Of a stretch of DNA of 34,073 bases, positions 1 through 6,361 are shown piece after piece. Under the pieces are notes generated by a model. The model ran no database searches, was not told the origin of the DNA, and was given only the letters and a program-made list of their open reading frames with translations. The DNA is from an uncultured Pelagibacteraceae bacterium. GTDB lineage: Bacteria > Pseudomonadota > Alphaproteobacteria > Pelagibacterales > Pelagibacteraceae. Within the stretch, counting starts at the first letter, position 1, and every line of letters begins with the position of its first letter. Location: contig CABYKN010000009.1 of NCBI GenBank assembly GCA_902519695.1, positions 1-34,073 on the forward strand, given 5' to 3'. The position numbers were made by a program, and so were the translations under genes.

Positions 1-595
1 CATCAAATCTTCCATTTCCTACATTACTAATTGTTAAATTATCAACTACAACTTTAATGGAAGCATCTGAACCTTCTCCCCCACCGCCTTGTCCACCACC
101 ACAGTCATCGGCTAGACTGCAGTCAGAAATATGAATTCCATGACTGGCAACATCGTTAACAGAAACGTTATTTAGAATTACATTTACTAAACCTTTTTGG
201 TCGTCTCTAACATCTACAAATATACCTTTGCCCCATCCTCCTTTTTTAATACTAAATCCACCTACTCCATAAAAATTTAAATTAGATATTGCAAGGTCAG
301 CACCATTTGAAACAAAGAGGAGTGTTTGATTTTGGGTAGTTTTAATAGACTGTCCTGACCCTACTATATCCAGGGGTTGTAGTCCTGTATATTCTAAAGT
401 TGAATTAATAATTATTTCATCTTCAGTTGTAATTAATATTTTTGATGATTCTTTACTTTTAGATGCCTTTAAAAGTGCGTGCCTTAGACTTTCAGGACCA
501 GAATCTTTTGAATTTTTGACATTAAATGTTTTTGCTAGAGATTGTGAACTATTGAAAAGTATTAATAATAAAATTAGTACTAAATTTTTTTTCAT
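1..595 (-). CDS. Exported right-handed beta-helix protein, C-terminus beyond the window
   Basis: The open frame starts at ATG 595-593 and runs off the left edge, giving 198 visible codons without a stop. The N-terminus (MKKNLVLILLLILF, then a small-residue stretch ending SLAKTF) is a clear Sec signal peptide. The mature part has alternating beta-strand-like stretches (ILITTEDEIIINSTL, LAISNLNFYGVGG, VNVILNNVSVNDVASHGIHI), as expected for pectate-lyase-like parallel beta-helix proteins. A glycine-rich loop (DDCGGGQGGGGEG) lies near residue 170. The enzymatic or adhesive role cannot be told from this fragment; polysaccharide lyase and surface adhesin are both possible. It is transcribed in the same direction as the DUF2256 gene, about 70 bases downstream of it, and no Shine-Dalgarno sequence is obvious. 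Confidence 0.75.
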   Translation of the reverse strand, partial: MKKNLVLILLLILFNSSQSLAKTFNVKNSKDSGPESLRHALLKASKSKESSKILITTEDEIIINSTLEYTGLQPLDIVGSGQSIKTTQNQTLLFVSNGADLAISNLNFYGVGGFSIKKGGWGKGIFVDVRDDQKGLVNVILNNVSVNDVASHGIHISDCSLADDCGGGQGGGGEGSDASIKVVVDNLTISNVGNGRFD

Positions 596-665
596 TAAAA
601 ACTTATAACTTAAATAAAATACATAATTATTTCAGAAAGATTAAATAATTATTAAAATTAAATTA

Positions 666-794
666 TTAGTTGTTCTTTGAACATTTCTTAGAACAATATT
701 TCACTTTATCCCAGTTTAATTTCCATTTTTTTCTCCAAGTAAAAGGTCTCTTACATACAGGGCAAATTTTTGTGGGTAAATTTTCTTTTCTCAC
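666..794 (-). CDS. DUF2256 small Cys4 protein, coupled to the photolyase gene
   Basis: A 42-residue protein. Its GTG start (794-792) shares its G with the TAG stop of the photolyase gene (TAGTG overlap), which argues for translational coupling and fixes the start. It contains CPVC, the block RPFTWRKKW, then YCSKKC, giving two CxxC/CxxxC-type pairs (C11, C14, C34, C38), as in the DUF2256 family of zinc-ribbon-like miniproteins. DUF2256 genes are commonly found next to this photolyase/cryptochrome family, which supports a partner role, but the biochemical function is unknown. Metal binding is inferred from the cysteines alone. Confidence 0.85.
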   Translation of the reverse strand: MRKENLPTKICPVCKRPFTWRKKWKLNWDKVKYCSKKCSKNN

Positions 795-2284
795 TAAGCA
801 GTATTTTGTTTAATAAATTTTTCTGCCTCAGCTAAAATTAATTTTTTCCTATCAGGTTTCATTTTATCGAAAATTCTAACCATCATAGATAGTCTAGGAT
901 TTTTTAAGAAGAAGGCTCTATTTCTATTTATGAATCTCCAATAAAGACCATCCATGGTATTGCACCATTCTCCTTTTTTAAAATCCATCATTTTCATGAA
1001 ATAAGCGGAGCCGCAAATATATGGTTTTGTTGCAAATATTCCTCCATCACTGAAAAGCCCCATTCCATAAACATTCGGGACCATTACCCAGTCAGAGGAA
1101 TCCACAAACATTTCCATAAACCATTTGTAAACATACGTTGGCTTAACTTCACATAAATTCATTATGTTTGATAAGATCATTAACCTTTCAATATGATGTG
1201 ACCAACCATAATTCACTGCATTTTTAATAGCATAATCTAGAGGTGGTAATCCTGTTGTTCCTTCGTACCATGAGTTTTTCATTTTTCTATTTTGTTTAAA
1301 AAAATTTCTAGTTTCCATTTCTTTTGAATAGCTTTGATATATTCCCCTCATAAATTCTCTCCACCCGATTACTTGACGAATATAACCCTCTAAGGAATTT
1401 AATCTTATTTTATTTTTGTTGTGAAAATCTAAAACTCTTTTAATTATAAATTCTGGAGTTATAAGACCTAAATTGATGTAAGGACTTAAAGCACTATGAA
1501 ATAATATATTGTCTTTCTGATCAACTGCATCTTCATAATCCCCAAATAAATTTGATTTTTCTTTAATAAAAAAATTTAATAATTTAATTACATCATCATA
1601 TTCCGTAGCAAACCAAAAGTCTTTCGTATTACCTGGGTGACTTTTAAAATTTTTATCAATTAAAATTTTTAGTTTTCTCGTATGAACAGTCTCATTAATT
1701 TTAGGAAATTTGGGTATAGATATATTTTTTGGAAGTTTATTTCGATTTTCTTCGTCAAAACTCCATTTGCCTCCTTCTGGATTACCATCTTTTTTCATGA
1801 GTATATCCAAATCTCTTCTAGTCTCTTTATAAAAAACTGCCATAAAAGGTTTTTTTGATTTCGATAAATAGTTTTTAAATTTTTCTCTAGAATTTAAAAA
1901 CATTGGTGTTTGAATAATATTCCATTTAATTTTTTCCTTTTTTAAAAAATTGGTAATTTTATTTTCAAAAAACTTATCCTCAATTTCGAAACTTGAAATT
2001 TCTTTAATTTTTTTTGTTTTAATTATTTTTTTTAATTTTTCTGTGTAATCCAGCTTAAAAGATTTATCCTCGATCGAAGAATATTCTAATTTAAATTTAT
2101 TTTTTTTTAGTCTATCTGCGTGAGATCGCATGCAAGATAAGAACAATAATATCTTTTGTTTATGATGCTTTTCGTACGTACAAAGCTGATAATCTTCAGC
2201 CATAAAGAAAAAGTGGTCTTTTCTGTACTTTTCTAGATATTTCTCTGAGAAAAGCTGATTTCCAAGTAGAAAAAATAATTTCAT
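794..2284 (-). CDS. Deoxyribodipyrimidine photolyase-related protein (PhrB/FeS-BCP clade)
   Basis: A 496-residue protein of the bacterial cryptochrome/photolyase family typified by Agrobacterium PhrB, a (6-4) photolyase. The N-terminal Rossmann part begins FFLLGNQLF; the C-terminal alpha-helical FAD domain carries the signatures IGWREFMRGIY (about 306-316), SHHIERLM (362-369), MVPNVYGMGLFSDGG (401-415) and LYWRFINRN (447-455). The histidine pair H363-H364 matches the active-site pair of (6-4) photolyases. The four cysteines that bind a 4Fe-4S cluster in PhrB are not found at their expected positions: P348 sits at the spacing of the first, and the CxxC plus distal cysteine segment near 436-446 is shortened, leaving only C441. 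DNA repair activity is likely but a cryptochrome-like role is possible. It lies upstream of and is coupled to DUF2256, and is divergent from an SDR gene. Confidence 0.88.
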   Translation of the reverse strand: MKLFFLLGNQLFSEKYLEKYRKDHFFFMAEDYQLCTYEKHHKQKILLFLSCMRSHADRLKKNKFKLEYSSIEDKSFKLDYTEKLKKIIKTKKIKEISSFEIEDKFFENKITNFLKKEKIKWNIIQTPMFLNSREKFKNYLSKSKKPFMAVFYKETRRDLDILMKKDGNPEGGKWSFDEENRNKLPKNISIPKFPKINETVHTRKLKILIDKNFKSHPGNTKDFWFATEYDDVIKLLNFFIKEKSNLFGDYEDAVDQKDNILFHSALSPYINLGLITPEFIIKRVLDFHNKNKIRLNSLEGYIRQVIGWREFMRGIYQSYSKEMETRNFFKQNRKMKNSWYEGTTGLPPLDYAIKNAVNYGWSHHIERLMILSNIMNLCEVKPTYVYKWFMEMFVDSSDWVMVPNVYGMGLFSDGGIFATKPYICGSAYFMKMMDFKKGEWCNTMDGLYWRFINRNRAFFLKNPRLSMMVRIFDKMKPDRKKLILAEAEKFIKQNTA

Positions 2285-2311
2285 TAACTATATATAACTC
2301 TTTAAAAATTT
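2285..2311. promoter_or_regulatory. Short divergent promoter region between photolyase and SDR genes
   Basis: Only 27 bases separate the divergent start codons. They contain TATATATA at 2289-2296, which reads as a -10-like element on both strands. With so little room, any -35 element must lie inside the opposite coding region and the leaders must be very short. This is a guess from position and composition; no transcription start can be seen. Confidence 0.3.
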
Positions 2312-3022
2312 ATGTCAGAAAAATATTTAGTAGTAGGTGCGACAGGATCTATCGGATCTAATTTAGCCGAACAGTTATACGCAGCCGGCAAAGAAGTACA
2401 TTTAATTGGTAGGGATGAAGAAAGAACAAAATCTTTGTCTGAAAAACTAAATTGTAAATATACAGTCTCTGATGTTTTAGAAAATGGTTTTGTTGAAAAG
2501 ATTAAGTCCGAAATAGATGATATCAAAGGTATAGCTTATTGTGTTGGTTCAATTGATTTAAAACCTTTAAGAATGGTTTCAGAACAAGATTTTACAAAAT
2601 GTATGAAACTAAATTTATATTCTGCAGTAGATTTAATTAAAGGTTATCAAGAAAGTTTAAAAAAAAATAAAGGATCGATTGTTTTGTTTTCAACTGTTGC
2701 TGCTCAAAGGGGATTTACAAATCATGCAATTATAGCTTCAACTAAAGCAGCTGTGGAAGGATTAACTGTTTCTTTAGCAGCAGAATTTGCTCCTAATATA
2801 AGAGTAAATTGCATTGCTCCAAGTTTAACTAATTCAAAAATTGCAGAGCCAATGCTTAAAAATAAAGTTTTAGCTGATGGTATAGCAAAAGCCCATCCAT
2901 TAAAAAGACTTGGAGAAGGTAAAGACTCGGCTTCGCTTGCAAAATTTCTAATAACTGAAGACAGTTCTTGGGTTACAGGACAAATTATTGCTGTCGATGG
3001 TGGTAGATCAAAACTTTCATAG
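2312..3022 (+). CDS. Short-chain dehydrogenase/reductase family protein lacking the catalytic Tyr
   Basis: A 236-residue SDR with the NAD(P)-binding motif GATGSIG at residues 9-15, the structural block ending CVGS (77-80), N101, the serine strand VLFST (S127) and the C-terminal VTGQIIAVDGG block near 221-231. The YxxxK catalytic motif is altered: K145 is present (ASTK) but the position four residues before it is I141 instead of tyrosine. The protein is therefore either catalytically atypical or has a non-redox role. The substrate cannot be inferred. The next gene starts two bases after the stop, so the two are probably co-transcribed. Confidence 0.85.
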   Translation: MSEKYLVVGATGSIGSNLAEQLYAAGKEVHLIGRDEERTKSLSEKLNCKYTVSDVLENGFVEKIKSEIDDIKGIAYCVGSIDLKPLRMVSEQDFTKCMKLNLYSAVDLIKGYQESLKKNKGSIVLFSTVAAQRGFTNHAIIASTKAAVEGLTVSLAAEFAPNIRVNCIAPSLTNSKIAEPMLKNKVLADGIAKAHPLKRLGEGKDSASLAKFLITEDSSWVTGQIIAVDGGRSKLS

Positions 3023-3023
3023 A

Positions 3024-4088
3024 GTGAAGAAATTATTATTTCTTTTATCATTAATACTATTCTCAACTAATTCATTTAGTAAAAATTTTAATTTTAATAA
3101 AATTATTGAATTAGAAGCACCTTGGGGTTCGTCGTTCGTTAATGAAAATGAAATGATTGTTACCGAGAAAGGTGGCAAAATAAAATTTGTAAACATTTCT
3201 ACAAGGGAGATAAATGAAATTGATCATAACTTAAATTTTGTAGAATATGGACAGGGAGGATTATTGGATATTCTGTATCATGAAGATTACATTTACATCT
3301 CATACACAGAAAATAGAAATAATTGGAAGACTAGTACTTCAATTGCACGTGCAAAATTTAATAAAAACAAATTAAATTTTAAAAATATTTTTCAAGCCAA
3401 TCCACCAATTGACTCGCCCTATCATTTTGGTTCAAGACTTGCAATTAAAGACAACTATTTATTTGCTTCTGCAGGTGAAAGAGGCGGGGGAATGATTGCT
3501 CAAGATGGAAATAAACATCCAGGAAGTATAATTAGAATTTATCTAGATGGTGGCATTCCAAAAGACAATCCTCGTTTTGAGGGGAAATCAGACTGGCTAC
3601 CTGAAATATATCAAATTGGTGTAAGAAATCCTCAAGGTTTAGCTTTATCGCCTTTTGATGGAAAAATTTATATGAGCAATCATGGTGCAAAAGGAGGCGA
3701 TTGGTTTGGTGAAGCAAAGAAAGGTGAAAATTATGGTTGGAAAATTCTTGGATGGGGTGGCACAAATTATTCAGGTATACCAATAGGGCCAAAATGGAAA
3801 CCTGGCTTTACAAAAGCCATTCAATATTGGGTTCCATCAATAGCCACAAGTGCAATCACAATTTATAAAGGTAATGAATTTAAAGATTGGAATGGTCATG
3901 CATTAATTACTTCTCTTAAAGATAAGTCTTTAAGAAAATTAGAGTTTAATGATTTATCATACGTAAAAGAGGAAATAATATTTAAAGATAAAATTGGAAG
4001 AATCAGAGACATACAAATTCACCCTATTAATGGTAAACTATATTTTTTAAATCAAGATGGATTGTGGTTGATGGAAAATTCTAGTTAG
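3024..4088 (+). CDS. Exported PQQ-dependent sugar (aldose) dehydrogenase family protein
   Basis: A 354-residue protein starting at GTG 3024. I chose this start because it lies two bases after the SDR stop and begins a perfect signal peptide (MKKLLFLLSLILFSTNSFSK); the longer frame from 2988 would only add codons inside the SDR gene. The mature part has the six-bladed beta-propeller blocks of the soluble glucose/aldose dehydrogenase family: GGLLDILYH, HFGSRLAI, GERGGGM, HPGSIIRI, YQIGVRNPQGLALSP, GENYGW and the C-terminal GHALITSLKD. The expected role is periplasmic oxidation of sugars with PQQ, but no PQQ synthesis genes are present here and the substrate is unknown. The 3' end overlaps the convergent hydrolase gene by 8 bases. 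Confidence 0.85.
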   Translation: MKKLLFLLSLILFSTNSFSKNFNFNKIIELEAPWGSSFVNENEMIVTEKGGKIKFVNISTREINEIDHNLNFVEYGQGGLLDILYHEDYIYISYTENRNNWKTSTSIARAKFNKNKLNFKNIFQANPPIDSPYHFGSRLAIKDNYLFASAGERGGGMIAQDGNKHPGSIIRIYLDGGIPKDNPRFEGKSDWLPEIYQIGVRNPQGLALSPFDGKIYMSNHGAKGGDWFGEAKKGENYGWKILGWGGTNYSGIPIGPKWKPGFTKAIQYWVPSIATSAITIYKGNEFKDWNGHALITSLKDKSLRKLEFNDLSYVKEEIIFKDKIGRIRDIQIHPINGKLYFLNQDGLWLMENSS

Positions 4089-5082
4089 TATCAAAAAGCT
4101 CTTTAAATAATTTAAATTCACCAATTTTAAAAATAATTGCATCATCTTTTTTAAATCCAAATTTTTCTGCATTTTGCTTAAACCTTAAAGGGGGCTCTAA
4201 TATTGGTTCAAGTGATAAGACAAAAGTTCCCCAATGCATTCCAATTACTTTTTTACTTTTTAAATCTTTAGCAAGTCCAAGGGCTTCTTCAGGGTTAGTG
4301 TGGTAAGCAGAAGAATCTTTAATTGAAGCCATAGGATAAAAATTATATGCGCCAATGTTAATAAATGTTAAATCAATTGGACCATACTTATCTCCCAATT
4401 CTTTATATATTTTTCCAACACCAGTATCACATGAAAATAATATTTTTTTTCCTTTGTATTCAATCAAATAGCTGCCCCATAAAGTTTTGTTAGTATCCGT
4501 TAAACTCCTTTTTGACCAGTGGACTGATGGCAAAAAAGTAATATTTAAATTCTGATTTATTCTTATTTGATCATACCAATCCATTTCATTTACATCTTTA
4601 AATCTATTAATTTTAAAATATTTTTTTAGTCCTAAAGGTAACAGGACTTTAGATTCTTTATAAGGAAATCTCATTATTGTTTTCATATCTTGATGATCGT
4701 AGTGATTGTGAGTTAGTAGAAAAATATCTGTTCTTGGTATCTCATTAAGTTTTAATGCTGGTTCGGTAAATCTCTTTGGCCCAAAAAATAAAGGTCCTGC
4801 ATTTTTTGAAAAAACTGGATCTGTTATTATTGTTATTCCCCCTAATTTTAATAAAAATGTTGCATGACCTATCCACGCTACATAATCTTCTTTTTGGAAA
4901 TTATTTAAATCCAATAAAACTTTTTCTTTTTTAATGATATTACTTTCAGGAAAAGTCATATCTAATTTTTTTTTTTCTTGGTTAAAGACCTTAAACGACC
5001 AATTGAAATTCATATCAATCACCTTTGATCCTTCAGGATTACGAAATGTGCCATTTGCTAAATGATGATATTTTTTTTTCAT
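4081..5082 (-). CDS. Metallo-beta-lactamase-fold hydrolase, NAPE-PLD/RomA-like
   Basis: A 333-residue protein with the metal-binding HxHxDH motif THNHYDH (H125, H127, D129, H130), H188 in SVHWSKR, D219 in SCDTG and H283 in MHWGTF, a complete two-metal site of the MBL fold. The leading motif WIGHATFLLK followed by TDPVFS places it in the RomA / N-acyl-phosphatidylethanolamine phospholipase D-like group. There is no signal peptide, so it is probably cytoplasmic or membrane-associated. The likely chemistry is hydrolysis of a phosphodiester or lipid-like substrate, but the actual substrate is unknown. It is probably co-transcribed with the esterase gene upstream, which ends 6 bases before this start. 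Confidence 0.85.
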   Translation of the reverse strand: MKKKYHHLANGTFRNPEGSKVIDMNFNWSFKVFNQEKKKLDMTFPESNIIKKEKVLLDLNNFQKEDYVAWIGHATFLLKLGGITIITDPVFSKNAGPLFFGPKRFTEPALKLNEIPRTDIFLLTHNHYDHQDMKTIMRFPYKESKVLLPLGLKKYFKINRFKDVNEMDWYDQIRINQNLNITFLPSVHWSKRSLTDTNKTLWGSYLIEYKGKKILFSCDTGVGKIYKELGDKYGPIDLTFINIGAYNFYPMASIKDSSAYHTNPEEALGLAKDLKSKKVIGMHWGTFVLSLEPILEPPLRFKQNAEKFGFKKDDAIIFKIGEFKLFKELFDTN

Positions 5083-5088
5083 ATCCTA

Positions 5089-5697
5089 TTAATAATTTTT
5101 TGAAATAATATCTTGAATTGTATTACTTATAACTATTGTTCCAGCTTTGTTAGGGTGTATGCCATCCTGTTGATTTAGATTTGGATCAAGAGCAACACCC
5201 TCTAGCAAAAATGGAATTAAGGGTAAATTATATTTTTTTGACAATTTAGGATAAATAGCATCAAAATTTGTTTTATACTTAGTTCCATGAGTTGTTGGCG
5301 CAACCATCCCAGCTATTATAATTTTTATTTTTTTACTTTTAGCGATTTTAATTATTTCTTCTAAATTTCTCTCGGTTTCGTCTGGTTGAATTCCTCTAAG
5401 CATATCATTTGCTCCAAGACCAAGGATGATTAGATCAATACCGGGTTCTGATAAACTCCATTCTGCTCTATTCAATCCACCAGAAGAAGTACTACCTGAC
5501 ACACTTCCATTTATTACCTTAATATTTAAACCACTCCTAACGAGATTACTTTCTAAAACTAAAGATAAGTGTTGCTCTTTAGGTAGACCATAACCCGCCA
5601 TTAAACTATCGCCGAATAATATAACCTTTTCTATTGCACTTGCATTTATGTGCACTAGAAAGAATAACAATATTTTTATAAATAAACTTTTATTCAT
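5089..5697 (-). CDS. tesA: TesA-like SGNH-fold esterase/lysophospholipase, exported
   Basis: A 202-residue protein started at ATG 5697. This choice gives a standard signal peptide (MNKSLFIKILLFFLVHINASA), whereas the frame extends a further 21 codons upstream into the ABC transporter gene. SGNH blocks are all present: GDSL with nucleophile S31, the NGSVSGSTSSGG segment (block II), LGLGANDM with N97, and the catalytic dyad D178/H181 in DGIHP. This matches the arylesterase / acyl-CoA thioesterase I / lysophospholipase L1 family, which acts in the periplasm. It is divergent from ybbA-ybbP-like genes exactly as tesA is in E. coli. Its start codon overlaps that of the ABC gene by 2 bases. Confidence 0.9.
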   Translation of the reverse strand: MNKSLFIKILLFFLVHINASAIEKVILFGDSLMAGYGLPKEQHLSLVLESNLVRSGLNIKVINGSVSGSTSSGGLNRAEWSLSEPGIDLIILGLGANDMLRGIQPDETERNLEEIIKIAKSKKIKIIIAGMVAPTTHGTKYKTNFDAIYPKLSKKYNLPLIPFLLEGVALDPNLNQQDGIHPNKAGTIVISNTIQDIISKNY

Positions 5698-6361
5698 GAA
5701 CACACTTCTTAAATTAAAAAAAATAAATCTCAAATACCAAACTGGGAAGGACAATATCAATGTTTTAAAAAATATTGATTTAACTATAAAAAAAAAAGAA
5801 ATTGTATCTGTGGTTGGAGAAAGTGGGTCAGGAAAAACAAGCTTGATTATGCTTATTGGTGGACTAGAACGTCCAACCTCAGGGAAAATTATATTTCAAG
5901 ACAGGGAAATAACAAATCTTAATGAAGACGAAGTATCTGAAATTAGAAAGCAAAATATAGGAATTATATTTCAATCTTTCTATTTAATTCCAAATTATAC
6001 AGCTGTTGAAAATGTAGCTTTAACACTTGAACTTAATGAATTTAAAAATCCAGAGAAAGAAGCAAAAAGTTTATTAGATCGATTTGGTCTAAAACATAGA
6101 TTCAATAATCTTCCAAGTCAATTATCTGGCGGAGAGCAACAACGTGTGGCGATTGCAAGAGCTATTGCAATGAAACCAGATTTGATTTTAGCTGATGAAC
6201 CAACTGGTAATCTAGATACCGAAAACTCAATAATGATCTCTGAAATTTTATTTAAATACGTCAAAGAAGAAGGGTCTTCTTTAATAATGGTCACACATGA
6301 TCCAAAATTAGCAGACAAAGCAAAACGAAAAATTAAAATCAAAGATGGAAAAATTAAATAA
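5696..6361 (+). CDS. ybbA: ABC transporter ATPase, YbbA/LolD-like
   Basis: A 221-residue ATPase subunit started at ATG 5696, which aligns with the usual family N-terminus; upstream in-frame codons are antisense to the tesA signal peptide. Walker A is GESGSGKT (41-48), the Q-loop lies in IIFQSF (91-96), the signature is LSGGEQQ (143-149), Walker B is LILADE (163-168) and the H-loop histidine is H201 in MVTHD. It belongs to the MacB/LolD/FtsE class. It overlaps its permease gene by 17 bases, so the two form one transporter. By analogy with E. coli YbbAP, lipid or hydrophobic substrate export is possible, with the neighbouring esterase acting on it; that link is inference. Confidence 0.9.
   Translation: MNTLLKLKKINLKYQTGKDNINVLKNIDLTIKKKEIVSVVGESGSGKTSLIMLIGGLERPTSGKIIFQDREITNLNEDEVSEIRKQNIGIIFQSFYLIPNYTAVENVALTLELNEFKNPEKEAKSLLDRFGLKHRFNNLPSQLSGGEQQRVAIARAIAMKPDLILADEPTGNLDTENSIMISEILFKYVKEEGSSLIMVTHDPKLADKAKRKIKIKDGKIK

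Noticed and set aside
2988..3023. Longer N-terminus for the PQQ sugar dehydrogenase
   Set aside because: The extra codons lie in the end of the SDR gene and would bury the signal peptide.
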